A stretch of DNA of 64,000 nucleotides, from the NCBI RefSeq assembly GCF_030519355.1, contig NZ_JAUMKC010000008.1:166163-230162 (forward strand), read 5' to 3'. The notes under the pieces were generated by a model. That model ran no database searches. It was not told the DNA's origin and saw only the letters and a list, made by a program, of their open reading frames with translations. Each line of letters begins with the position of its first letter. The stretch's first letter is position 1. Source of the stretch: Mucilaginibacter sp. L3T2-6 (lineage in GTDB: Bacteria > Bacteroidota > Bacteroidia > Sphingobacteriales > Sphingobacteriaceae). Position numbers and translations under genes: made by a program. Shown piece after piece: positions 17,009 to 25,545 of this stretch.

Positions 17009-17213
17009 CCTGGTCAAAAAGCTACATTGCAGCAATAAATGGTCACAAGCTTTCCCCATTTTAATTAAAGGTTTTACCTGGCCCCTATCCTGTTTAATTA
17101 ATAATTTAATAACAGCTCAATTTGCGGTTTAATCAGCAACTATTACAACGAAAGGCTTATCTTTGGGTGCGTTATGTGTTTGATTGTAACTAAAATGTTA
17201 CCTTCAAAAATGA

Positions 17214-17247
17214 TTTGATGCTGTTATAACGGTGTATAATACCTTTA
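17214..17247 (+). promoter_or_regulatory. Candidate promoter for purN
   Basis: A TTTG at 17214-17217 lies 22 nt before TACCTTTA (17240-17247), close to the Bacteroidota TTG/TAnnTTTG arrangement. The ATG follows 24 nt later. Confidence 0.35.
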
Positions 17248-17270
17248 CCACTTTTTAGGATACGAGTTTA

Positions 17271-17849
17271 ATGAAAAAGAGAATTGCCATTTTCGCTTCG
17301 GGATCGGGGTCGAATGCTCAAAAAATTATGGAGCATTTTAAACGCAATGCAGAAGCTGAAGTAGTACTGATACTCACTAATAATCCCCAGGCTTACGTTC
17401 TCCAGCGCGCTGATAATTTCGAAATCCCGTCGCATATTTTTACCCGTCACGAATTTTACGATACCGATGACGTTATAGCCCTTTTAAAAAACCTGCAGGT
17501 TGATTTGATTGTGCTGGCGGGCTTTCTATGGCTTGTTCCGGAAACGTTACTGAAAGCATTCCCTAATAAAATAATCAATCTTCATCCTGCCCTGCTGCCT
17601 AAGCACGGTGGTAAAGGCATGTACGGCGACCATGTGCACAAAGCCGTATTAGCCGCCGGTGACGATGAATCGGGCATTACCATTCATTTTGTGAGCGATG
17701 TATATGACGACGGTGAGATCATCCACCAGTCGCGCTTTAAAATTGAACCGGGTGACAACCTGGAAGTGATAAAATTTAAAGGGCAGCAGTTAGAGCACCA
17801 ACATTTCCCCAGGGTGATTGAGAGCTTGCTGAAGAAGATGAAAAGTTGA
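17271..17849 (+). CDS. purN: Phosphoribosylglycinamide formyltransferase
   Basis: A 192-residue PurN that formylates GAR with 10-formyltetrahydrofolate in purine synthesis. The N-terminal FASGSGSNAQKI loop binds the phosphate. The catalytic set is in INLHPALLPKHGG (Asn and His) and in VYDDGEIIHQ (Asp). The protein is slightly shorter than E. coli PurN, as usual for the phylum. It lies upstream of purH on the same strand, separated by 262 bp that hold a short-period repeat and a candidate promoter, so the two pur genes may be transcribed separately. Confidence 0.97.
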   Translation: MKKRIAIFASGSGSNAQKIMEHFKRNAEAEVVLILTNNPQAYVLQRADNFEIPSHIFTRHEFYDTDDVIALLKNLQVDLIVLAGFLWLVPETLLKAFPNKIINLHPALLPKHGGKGMYGDHVHKAVLAAGDDESGITIHFVSDVYDDGEIIHQSRFKIEPGDNLEVIKFKGQQLEHQHFPRVIESLLKKMKS

Positions 17850-18041
17850 GAGTTAGCTGATCAAAGATAAATTTATTCATCCCACTTCACGTGCTTCGTT
17901 CCGCAAGCCTCGTAACATCTTACCAGCCCATCGCGGCTTATAGCGGTAATGTTAAGGGTTATCGGTATTCCTGCAGCGCTTTACGCGGCCGATCCGTTAA
18001 TGCTGCAATGGCAGTTTTAATCCATTGAAAAAAACTTAAAA

Positions 18042-18080
18042 AAAACTAACTCCCAGCCTCTAATCTCTAATCACTAATCC
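18042..18080. repeat. Heptad repeat (CTAATCT type) upstream of purH
   Basis: Three 7-nt units (TCTAATC, TCTAATC, ACTAATC) run into the purH promoter region. A weak complementary stretch (GAGAGTTAGCTGA) sits at the purN stop. The unit resembles the one in the tandem array at the right edge of the window. Confidence 0.55.
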
Positions 18081-18081
18081 T

Positions 18082-18089
18082 TACCTTTG
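18082..18089 (+). promoter_or_regulatory. Candidate -7 element for purH
   Basis: TACCTTTG matches TAnnTTTG and ends 22 bases before the purH ATG at 18112. The expected -33 position falls in the heptad repeat and shows no clear TTG. Confidence 0.4.
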
Positions 18090-18111
18090 CGGCTCAAAAA
18101 AGTCCCTGTAA

Positions 18112-19638
18112 ATGAGTGAGTCAGTGCAAATAAAAAACGCTTTAATTTCTGTTTATTATAAAGACAATTTAGAGCCCATCATCCATGAGTTAAACCGCCT
18201 CGGCGTAAACATATATTCAACCGGCGGAACCGAAACATTTATCCGCAATCTGGGTGTTAACGTTATACCGGTAGAAGACCTTACTTCATACCCTTCTATA
18301 CTGGGTGGCCGTGTTAAAACCCTGCATCCAAAAGTTTTTGGTGGCATTTTAGCCCGCAGGAATTTTGCAGGCGATGAGGAGCAGCTGGCGCAATACGACA
18401 TTCCGCAAATTGATCTGGTGATGGTTGACCTGTACCCTTTTGAAGAAACTGTACAATCAAACGCCGAAGAGGACGAGATCATCGAGAAAATCGACATAGG
18501 CGGTATCTCTTTGATACGTGCAGCCGCCAAAAACTTTAAGGATGTAGTGATAGTTGCATCAAAAAAAGACTATGGTGAACTTGAAGACATTTTAAAAACC
18601 CAGGGTGGTTCAACCACTATCGATCAGCGCCGTTCGTTTGCGCAGCGTGCGTTCAATATTTCATCGAACTACGATACCGCAATTTTTAAATATTTTAACC
18701 AGGAAGAGCCTTTAGCAGTATTTAAGGAAAGCATACAAACCAGCCAGGTATTGCGCTATGGAGAAAACCCGCACCAGCGCGGCGTATTTTACGGCGAATT
18801 GGATCGTATGTTTACCAAACTGCACGGCAAGGAATTGTCATACAATAACCTTGTAGACGTTGATGCAGCCGTTGCCTTGATTGACGAATTTACTGAGCCT
18901 ACCATCGCTATATTAAAGCATACCAATGCCTGCGGTGTCGCTTCGCGCAGCCATATCAAAGAGGCCTGGATTGATGCATTGGCCTGCGATCCGGTTTCAG
19001 CATTCGGCGGTGTTATCATCGCAAATGACGAGATTGACGCAGACACTGCAACCGAAATCAGCAGGATATTTTACGAGGTGTTGATAGCTCCGGCATTTAC
19101 CGATGAAGCAGTTGAAATACTAAAAGAGAAAAAGAACCGTATTATACTGATCCGCCAGAAAGTTGAACTGCCTGCAAAGCATTTTAAAACTTTATTGAAT
19201 GGCGTTATTGAACAGGATAAGGACGAAGTAATTGAAGGGCCGGAACAAATGACAGCCGTAACCAACAGGAAACCGACTGAACATGAGCTGCGCGATTTGT
19301 TTTTTGCAAACAAGATTGTAAAACACACCAAATCAAACACCATTGTTTTTGCAAAAAATAACCAGCTGATGGCAAGCGGTGTTGGTCAAACTTCAAGGGT
19401 CGACTCATTAAAACAAGCCGTAATAAAGGCCCACAGCTTTGGCTTTGACCTGAATGGCGCGGTAATGGCCTCTGATGCCTTCTTCCCTTTCCCTGATTGC
19501 GTTGAACTGGCAGCTGAAGCCGGCATAGTAGCCGTGCTGCAGCCGGGCGGCTCAATAAACGACAAGCTTTCGGTTGAAATGTGCAATGAAAAAAATATTG
19601 CCATGGTAACAACCGGCGTTCGTCATTTTAAACATTAA
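18112..19638 (+). CDS. purH: Bifunctional AICAR transformylase / IMP cyclohydrolase
   Basis: A 508-residue PurH catalysing the last two steps of IMP synthesis. The N-terminal MGS-like cyclohydrolase domain (about 1-195) carries the STGGTETFIRNLG and GGRVKTLHPKVFGG motifs. The C-terminal transformylase domain contains the catalytic KHTNACGVA motif (Lys-His) and the DPVSAFGGVI segment, and ends in GVRHFKH. The length is normal. It is followed by the mre cluster, an arrangement I associate with Sphingobacteriales genomes. Confidence 0.97.
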   Translation: MSESVQIKNALISVYYKDNLEPIIHELNRLGVNIYSTGGTETFIRNLGVNVIPVEDLTSYPSILGGRVKTLHPKVFGGILARRNFAGDEEQLAQYDIPQIDLVMVDLYPFEETVQSNAEEDEIIEKIDIGGISLIRAAAKNFKDVVIVASKKDYGELEDILKTQGGSTTIDQRRSFAQRAFNISSNYDTAIFKYFNQEEPLAVFKESIQTSQVLRYGENPHQRGVFYGELDRMFTKLHGKELSYNNLVDVDAAVALIDEFTEPTIAILKHTNACGVASRSHIKEAWIDALACDPVSAFGGVIIANDEIDADTATEISRIFYEVLIAPAFTDEAVEILKEKKNRIILIRQKVELPAKHFKTLLNGVIEQDKDEVIEGPEQMTAVTNRKPTEHELRDLFFANKIVKHTKSNTIVFAKNNQLMASGVGQTSRVDSLKQAVIKAHSFGFDLNGAVMASDAFFPFPDCVELAAEAGIVAVLQPGGSINDKLSVEMCNEKNIAMVTTGVRHFKH

Positions 19639-19639
19639 T

Positions 19640-19742
19640 GGTGATAAATGGTTGATTGGTTAAATGGCTGATTGAGTTATATATATTTCAATTAAAACCA
19701 CGTCCTCGATCAACTTATTCAACTATATTTATCAATTTTGTA
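19640..19742. repeat. Short-period imperfect inverted repeat between purH and mreB
   Basis: The left part is built of 8-nt steps (TGGTTGAT, TGGTTAAA, TGGCTGAT). The right part carries ATCAACTT- and ATTCAACT-type complements. It fills most of the purH-mreB gap and could act as a weak terminator. Confidence 0.45.
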
Positions 19743-19764
19743 CCTTATTTTGAAATAAAACCAA

Positions 19765-20787
19765 ATGGGTCTATTTAATTTTTTTACGCAGGAAATCGCT
19801 ATCGATTTAGGTACCGCAAATACCCTCATTATACATAACGATAAAGTTGTTGTTGACGAACCATCAATAGTAGCTTTTGATCGTACAACCAATAAAGTAA
19901 TCGCAATCGGTCGGCAGGCCATGCAGATGGAAGGCAAAACCCACGATAATATCCGTACCGTTAGGCCACTTAAAGACGGTGTAATTGCCGATTTTAATGC
20001 GGCGGAACATATGATTCGCGGCATGATAAAAATGATCAACCAGGGCAAAGGATGGTTCTTCCCTTCGCTGCGTATGGTGATCTGTATTCCCTCCGGCATT
20101 ACCGAGGTTGAGAAGCGTGCCGTGCGCGACTCTGCCGAAATAGCGGGCGCCAAAGAGGTTTACCTGATACATGAACCGATGGCTGCCGCCGTAGGTATTG
20201 GTATTGACGTAGAGGAGCCAATGGGCAACATGATCATTGATATCGGCGGTGGTACTACCGAAATTGCCGTAATCGCGTTATCTGGTATTGTTTGCGACCA
20301 ATCAATCCGCGTAGCGGGCGACAACTTCGACTCAGATATTGTTCAATACATCCGCCGTCAGCACAACATTATGATTGGCGACAGGACTGCAGAAAAAATA
20401 AAAATTGAAGTTGGCGCCGCATTACCGGAAATTGCCGACCCACCAACTGACTTTGCAGTGCAGGGACGCGACCTGATGACCGGTGTGCCAAAACAGATCA
20501 TGGTATCGTATTCAGAAATTGCGCATTGCCTGGATAAATCCATATCGAAAATTGAAGAAGCGATATTAAAGGCACTGGAGATCACTCCACCGGAACTTTC
20601 GGCTGATATTTATCAAACCGGCATATACCTGACAGGCGGCGGCGCCTTGCTCCGCGGTTTGGATAAGCGTATTGCCGCCAAAACCAAGCTACCGGTACAT
20701 GTGGCAGAAGATCCGCTCCGCGCAGTTGTACGCGGCACCGGAACAGCCCTGAAAAATATAGGTAATTTTAAGTTTTTGATGCAGTAA
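19765..20787 (+). CDS. mreB: Rod-shape-determining actin homologue MreB
   Basis: A 340-residue actin-fold protein. The phosphate-1 loop is AIDLGTANTLI at residue 11, the phosphate-2 loop is IDIGGGTTEIAVIA near 160, and the adenosine motif GGGALLRGLDKRI lies near 290. MreB filaments on the inner membrane guide the RodA/PBP2 elongation machinery; the remaining parts of that machine follow directly downstream. The length is typical. A heptad hairpin separates it from mreC, which may set different expression levels for the filament and for the membrane partners. Confidence 0.97.
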   Translation: MGLFNFFTQEIAIDLGTANTLIIHNDKVVVDEPSIVAFDRTTNKVIAIGRQAMQMEGKTHDNIRTVRPLKDGVIADFNAAEHMIRGMIKMINQGKGWFFPSLRMVICIPSGITEVEKRAVRDSAEIAGAKEVYLIHEPMAAAVGIGIDVEEPMGNMIIDIGGGTTEIAVIALSGIVCDQSIRVAGDNFDSDIVQYIRRQHNIMIGDRTAEKIKIEVGAALPEIADPPTDFAVQGRDLMTGVPKQIMVSYSEIAHCLDKSISKIEEAILKALEITPPELSADIYQTGIYLTGGGALLRGLDKRIAAKTKLPVHVAEDPLRAVVRGTGTALKNIGNFKFLMQ

Positions 20788-20790
20788 GTT

Positions 20791-20872
20791 TGTGAGTAGT
20801 GAGCGGTGAATGGTGAGTAGTTTGATTTACTTGCTCTTTCCACTCCCTACTCACCATTCACCATTCACAGCC
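20791..20872. repeat. Heptad inverted repeat (TGAGTAG/TGAATGG type) between mreB and mreC
   Basis: The left arm reads TGAGTAG-TGAGCGG-TGAATGG-TGAGTAG in 7-nt steps. The right arm (about 20840-20870) carries CTACTCA-CCATTCA-CCATTCA. The arms pair over about 28 bp with a loop of about 24 nt. The hairpin lies inside an otherwise tight operon, ending next to the mreC start. Confidence 0.75.
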
Positions 20873-20873
20873 C

Positions 20874-21707
20874 ATGCGCAACCTGTTAATCTTCATTACC
20901 AAGTACAACGCATTTTTCCTGTTTATCATTTTCGAAGTTGCTTCGCTGATAGTATATGTAAAATACAATTCTTTCCAAAAGGCCAGCTTTATCAATTCGG
21001 CTAATGGAATAACCGGGGGCTTATACGCCAGGGTGAGTGAATTTAACAGTTACCTTACTTTAAGAGACGAAAATGAGAATCTCGCCCGTGAAAATGCGCG
21101 GCTGCGCAGCCAGTTGAAATCATCTTTTTATATCGATACCGCCACCAGGCACAAAGTTGCGGATACAAACTATAAGCAACAATATGAATATATTGTTGCA
21201 CGGGTGATTAACAATTCGATAAACAGGAGCTATAACTATCTAACCATAAACCGGGGCAGCCTCCAGGGGGTAGCCAAAGGGATGGGGGTTATTTGTAACC
21301 TTGGCATTGTTGGCAAGGTAATGTACGTTTCTCCGCACTTCGCCGTAGTACAATCGCTGCTGCATAAAGATTCCAAGTTCAGCGCTATGCTGGCCGACAC
21401 CAAAGAGATAGGAAATGTGGAATGGGGCGACGATTTAAACCCGCATAAGGGCGTGTTAAAAGACGTATCGAATAACGCAGTTCCCAGGCTCGGCGAAGCG
21501 GTAGTAACATCCGGCTATTCTCTTTTTCCGGAGGGTATTGCTATCGGTAAAATTAGTAACCTGCACACCAAAGCCGGCGGGTATGCTTTAAATATGGAAG
21601 TCGCCCTGGCCGTGGATTTTAGTAAGTTGCAATATGTTGACGTGGTAGAAAATAAATTTGGCCAGGAACAAGAGGGAGTGGAGGCCCAGCAGAAAAAAGA
21701 TGAGTAG
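20874..21707 (+). CDS. mreC: Rod-shape-determining protein MreC
   Basis: A 277-residue bitopic protein. One transmembrane helix (about residues 10-30) is followed by a coiled coil around 60-80 (LRDENENLARENARLRSQL) and a beta-rich periplasmic domain with the GVAKGMGVI and VVTSGYSLFPEGI motifs. MreC bridges MreB to PBP2 in the elongasome. The C-terminal tail is Gln/Glu-rich. Its last 8 bases overlap the mreD start (ATGAGTAG), indicating coupled translation. Confidence 0.95.
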   Translation: MRNLLIFITKYNAFFLFIIFEVASLIVYVKYNSFQKASFINSANGITGGLYARVSEFNSYLTLRDENENLARENARLRSQLKSSFYIDTATRHKVADTNYKQQYEYIVARVINNSINRSYNYLTINRGSLQGVAKGMGVICNLGIVGKVMYVSPHFAVVQSLLHKDSKFSAMLADTKEIGNVEWGDDLNPHKGVLKDVSNNAVPRLGEAVVTSGYSLFPEGIAIGKISNLHTKAGGYALNMEVALAVDFSKLQYVDVVENKFGQEQEGVEAQQKKDE

Positions 21708-22218
21708 AACTATTATCATTAATCTTCTGCGGTTTGTTATAGTGGTTTTTATACAGGTTTTTTTGCTTAAAAACATTGGCCTGTACGATATGCCATCGCC
21801 TTACTTCTATATCCTTTTTATTTTGCTGCTGCCATTTAATGTTCCAAACTTATTACTGTTTGTGCTTGCATTTATATTGGGTCTCACCATCGATGCTTTT
21901 TATGACACACCTGGCCTCAACGCCGCCGCCAGTGTATTACTTGCATTCGTGCGCATACTATTTATCAGCATAACGGTTCAAAAAGAAGGCTTCGACAATG
22001 AGCCGGAGCCAACACTGGGCATTATGGGGTTCCGCTGGTTTTTTACGTATGCCGCCATTTTGACTGTTATTCATCACTTTTTCCTCTTCAACCTCGAAGC
22101 TTTTAGCCTGTCTCAATTTGAATCCACAATAAGCAGGGTTTTATTGAGTTCATTATTTACCGTGTTTTTAATATTAATTTCGGGTTTGTTATTTTTTAAG
22201 AGAAAAGAGCGTAAATGA
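21700..22218 (+). CDS. mreD: Rod-shape-determining protein MreD
   Basis: A 172-residue protein with five or six hydrophobic segments. It opens with MSRTIIINLLRF, and the LKNIGLYDMPSPYFYILFIL stretch is characteristic of Bacteroidota MreD. I chose the ATG at 21700 because it overlaps the mreC stop and puts the first helix at the N-terminus; the longer frame from 21658 repeats mreC sequence in another frame. It overlaps the PBP2 gene by 4 bases (ATGA). Confidence 0.92.
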   Translation: MSRTIIINLLRFVIVVFIQVFLLKNIGLYDMPSPYFYILFILLLPFNVPNLLLFVLAFILGLTIDAFYDTPGLNAAASVLLAFVRILFISITVQKEGFDNEPEPTLGIMGFRWFFTYAAILTVIHHFFLFNLEAFSLSQFESTISRVLLSSLFTVFLILISGLLFFKRKERK

Positions 22219-24206
22219 ACAGTTTTTTTGAGCGCCGATATGTTATAGCCGGAATATTTATTGTTATTGTCCTTGTGCTGCTGGCGCGGCTGTTCTACAT
22301 ACAGATCATCGATCCTAAATATGCTATATACGCCAGCAACAACGTAAGGCGCCAGATCATTCAATACCCCGCCCGCGGCCCCATCCTCGATCGCAATGGT
22401 AAAGTGCTGGTTCAAAACGAGCCATTTTATGACATCATGGTAACGCCGTTGGAGGTAAAGCCTTTTGATACCGTTGAATTTTGCAAAATGCTCGGAATCG
22501 ACCGGGATGAATTTAACAGGCGCTGGGAAAAAGCGTGGAAGTATTCGCCAAGACTCGCTTCCGTGTTTGAAAAACAGCTCACGGCCCAGGCATATGCATC
22601 TATCCAGGAACGGTTATCCGAATTTCCGGGGTTTTATTCAACCCCGCGCTATCTTCGCAATTATCCTGATTCCGTTGCCGCCCAGTTTCTTGGATATATT
22701 GGTGAAGTACGTGATAAAGATATCAAACGATCAAACGGCTATTATCATCCAGGCGACTTTATAGGCATAACCGGTGTTGAAAGATACTATGAGCACGTGC
22801 TGCGCGGCCAGCGCGGCGTACAAAACCTGCTATACGATTCAAAGAACCGCCCGCAAGGCAAGTTTGCCAATGGGATGTTCGATACTGCTGCAGTGGCCGG
22901 AGAGCGGCTTACCTCTTCGCTTGATATAAACATCCAGAAGTTTGGCGAGCAATTAATGAAGAACAAGGTGGGAAGTATAGTTGCTATAGAGCCATCCACC
23001 GGTGAAATACTTTGCTATGTAAGCAGCCCGACCTATGATCCGAACCTGATGGTTGGCCGCGAGCGCGGTAACAATGCGGCCAAAATGTATGCCGACCCTT
23101 ACAACCCATTTTTTATCAGGCCCATACAAGCGCGGTATCCGCCCGGTTCATCATTTAAGCCATTAAGCGCACTTATCGCTTTACAGGAAGGCATTATTAC
23201 GCCGGAAACAGGCTACTTGTGTACCGGCCGCTATCGCTCAGGTAATCGCTGGGTTTATTGTAATAAGCACGAAGCACATGGGTATGTTACCCTAAACAGC
23301 GCCGTTGCACAGTCGTGCAATGGTTATTTTTCAATGGTGTTCGAAAAAATCATTAACCGGAACGGGGCCAAACAAACAGAAGCAACCTTTGCCGACTGGC
23401 GTGCAAAGGTGAATAAATTTGGACTTGGATCTAAACTCGACCTGGATATGCCAAGCGAAAGCCGAGGCAACCTGCCTACGCCGCTGTATTATGATAACAA
23501 ATATCAAAAAGGAGGCTGGCGCTCCAGCACAGTGGTATCGCTTGCTATTGGCCAGGGCGAGCTTTTGGCTACGCCGTTGCAACTGGCCAACCTTGAATGC
23601 ACCATCGCCAATAAAGGCTTTTTTTACAAACCTCACCTGATTAAGGCCATTGGTACAAAAAATGTGATCAAAAAGGAATACCTAGAGCGTAACTACGTCG
23701 GTATTGATTCACAATATTTCGAGCCAGTTATCAATGGCATGCAGCGGGTAGTTGAAAGCGGCACTGCAATCCGTTCAAAAATTCCGGGTATTATTATGTG
23801 CGGCAAAACAGGTACGGCCCAAAACCCTCATGGCGAAGACCATTCGGTGTTTGTAGCTTATGCCCCGCGCGACAATCCGAAGATTGCCATTGCAGTAGTA
23901 GTTGAAAATTCGGGCGAAGGCGCCCATTGGGCTGCGCCTATCGCCAGCTTTATCGTCGAAAAATATTTAAGAGGCTCTATATCGCCACGCGAATCAGGTA
24001 TTACCCCTGAGTATTACGAAAACGCTAATCGCCTGCCAGACCTGAGCACCTTTTTTCATAATAAGCCGGTTAAGCCCGCAGTTATAGACACGGTTAAGAA
24101 AAGCAATGGCGACTCGTCAGCCCGCAAAAAAAGCGCAGTGATCAATCATCATACCAGCACTTCAAATAAATACCTGGCAGCACAAACCAAAACTAAAAAG
24201 AGATGA
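22215..24206 (+). CDS. mrdA: Penicillin-binding protein 2, peptidoglycan transpeptidase
   Basis: A 663-residue class B PBP. A single N-terminal anchor (about residues 10-28) is followed by the pedestal/dimerisation domain and a transpeptidase domain. The active-site motifs are S312-S-F-K315 (SxxK), Ser-Cys-Asn in AQSCNGYF, and CGKTGTAQ (KTG). It cross-links peptidoglycan during rod elongation and pairs with RodA, which is the next gene, overlapping by 4 bases. The Lys/Ser-rich C-terminal tail after about residue 610 is likely disordered. Confidence 0.96.
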   Translation: MNSFFERRYVIAGIFIVIVLVLLARLFYIQIIDPKYAIYASNNVRRQIIQYPARGPILDRNGKVLVQNEPFYDIMVTPLEVKPFDTVEFCKMLGIDRDEFNRRWEKAWKYSPRLASVFEKQLTAQAYASIQERLSEFPGFYSTPRYLRNYPDSVAAQFLGYIGEVRDKDIKRSNGYYHPGDFIGITGVERYYEHVLRGQRGVQNLLYDSKNRPQGKFANGMFDTAAVAGERLTSSLDINIQKFGEQLMKNKVGSIVAIEPSTGEILCYVSSPTYDPNLMVGRERGNNAAKMYADPYNPFFIRPIQARYPPGSSFKPLSALIALQEGIITPETGYLCTGRYRSGNRWVYCNKHEAHGYVTLNSAVAQSCNGYFSMVFEKIINRNGAKQTEATFADWRAKVNKFGLGSKLDLDMPSESRGNLPTPLYYDNKYQKGGWRSSTVVSLAIGQGELLATPLQLANLECTIANKGFFYKPHLIKAIGTKNVIKKEYLERNYVGIDSQYFEPVINGMQRVVESGTAIRSKIPGIIMCGKTGTAQNPHGEDHSVFVAYAPRDNPKIAIAVVVENSGEGAHWAAPIASFIVEKYLRGSISPRESGITPEYYENANRLPDLSTFFHNKPVKPAVIDTVKKSNGDSSARKKSAVINHHTSTSNKYLAAQTKTKKR

Positions 24207-25468
24207 GCAATCACCAGCGCAGCTTCTTCTTTAATGTAGACTGGGTAACCGTAATTATCTACCTGGCTTTGTGCATTATTGGATGGTTTAACATCCATGC
24301 AGCGGTTTTTGATGTAAGGCATCCCAGCATTATTGATTTTAGTACAAATTACGGTAAGCAGTTTATGTTTATCTGTATATCCATTGTACTGGCTATTTTT
24401 ATTTTATTGCTCGAGAGCAGGTTTATAACGGCATTAGCTCCTGCGTTTTACGTTGTCACAGTTGTGCTGTTGGTAGTAGTATTGATAATAGGCCGCAACG
24501 TAGGCGGAAACCAGGCCTGGATAAGCCTGGGTGGCGGGTTCAGGCTGCAGCCTTCGGAATTCGCCAAGTTTACCACCTGTTTGCTGCTGGCACGTTACCT
24601 GAGCGGGCCGAACGTAAGGGTCAGCGAAATTCGCGCATTTGGTATTGTGGCGGCCATTATTGGTATACCAATGTTTTTGATTTTGAGACAACCGGATATG
24701 GGTTCCACATTGGTATTTATATCACTGATTTTCGTGCTTTATCGCGAAGGGCTCTCTCCCTATTTCCTTATCATCGGATTTTTGATGATCGCTTTGTTTA
24801 TCACATCAATATTATATAATCCCTTAACAGTTATAGCTGTAATAGCCGTGCTGGGCAGCTTAATAATATGGTTCTTCAAGCGATATAAAAAATTCACCTA
24901 TACCATGCTGACCGGTATGGCCATATGCATTGTGTTTGTGCTAAGCGTAAAGTTTATATACAATAACGTTTTGCAGCCCCACCAGAAAGTACGTATCGAT
25001 ATTGTACTTGGAATTAAAAGTGATCCGAAAGGCAAAGGATATAATGTCAATCAGTCAAAAATAGCCATTGGCTCGGGTAAGCTTTGGGGTAAAGGGTATT
25101 TACATGGTACGCAAACCAAGTATTCATTTGTGCCTGAACAAAGCACCGACTTTATTTTTTGCACCGTTGGAGAGGAATGGGGCTTTGCAGGCTCCGTAAC
25201 CGTGATCGGGCTTTTTCTTTTCCTTATTTTAAGGCTCATTATGATAGCAGAACGACAGCGTTCGCCTTTCTCCAGAATTTATGGGTACGGCGTCGCATCT
25301 ATCATTTTTTTCCACGTAATGATAAATATTGGTATGACCATCGGGCTTGTTCCGGTGATCGGCATCCCCCTGCCTTTTATCAGCTACGGCGGGTCCTCCC
25401 TGATGAGTTTCACGCTGTTGCTATTCGTGCTGCTTAAGCTGGATTCAAACAGAATGGGGATAGTTTAA
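24203..25468 (+). CDS. rodA: SEDS peptidoglycan glycosyltransferase RodA
   Basis: A 421-residue membrane protein with about ten transmembrane helices. SEDS motifs visible are NVGGNQAWISLGGGFRLQPSE, which includes the region around the conserved catalytic Asp loop, LRQPDMGSTLV, and near the end GIPLPFISYGGSS. It polymerises lipid II with PBP2 as partner. It is the last gene of the mre operon; a short imperfect inverted repeat follows (25470-25540) before the convergent acidic-linker gene. Confidence 0.96.
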   Translation: MSNHQRSFFFNVDWVTVIIYLALCIIGWFNIHAAVFDVRHPSIIDFSTNYGKQFMFICISIVLAIFILLLESRFITALAPAFYVVTVVLLVVVLIIGRNVGGNQAWISLGGGFRLQPSEFAKFTTCLLLARYLSGPNVRVSEIRAFGIVAAIIGIPMFLILRQPDMGSTLVFISLIFVLYREGLSPYFLIIGFLMIALFITSILYNPLTVIAVIAVLGSLIIWFFKRYKKFTYTMLTGMAICIVFVLSVKFIYNNVLQPHQKVRIDIVLGIKSDPKGKGYNVNQSKIAIGSGKLWGKGYLHGTQTKYSFVPEQSTDFIFCTVGEEWGFAGSVTVIGLFLFLILRLIMIAERQRSPFSRIYGYGVASIIFFHVMINIGMTIGLVPVIGIPLPFISYGGSSLMSFTLLLFVLLKLDSNRMGIV

Positions 25469-25545
25469 GCAAGTAGTAGTGGCAGAAGAAAGTGGCAGAC
25501 GGATATTTGCTGCTATTAATTACTGCAAACTGCTACTCACATCTC

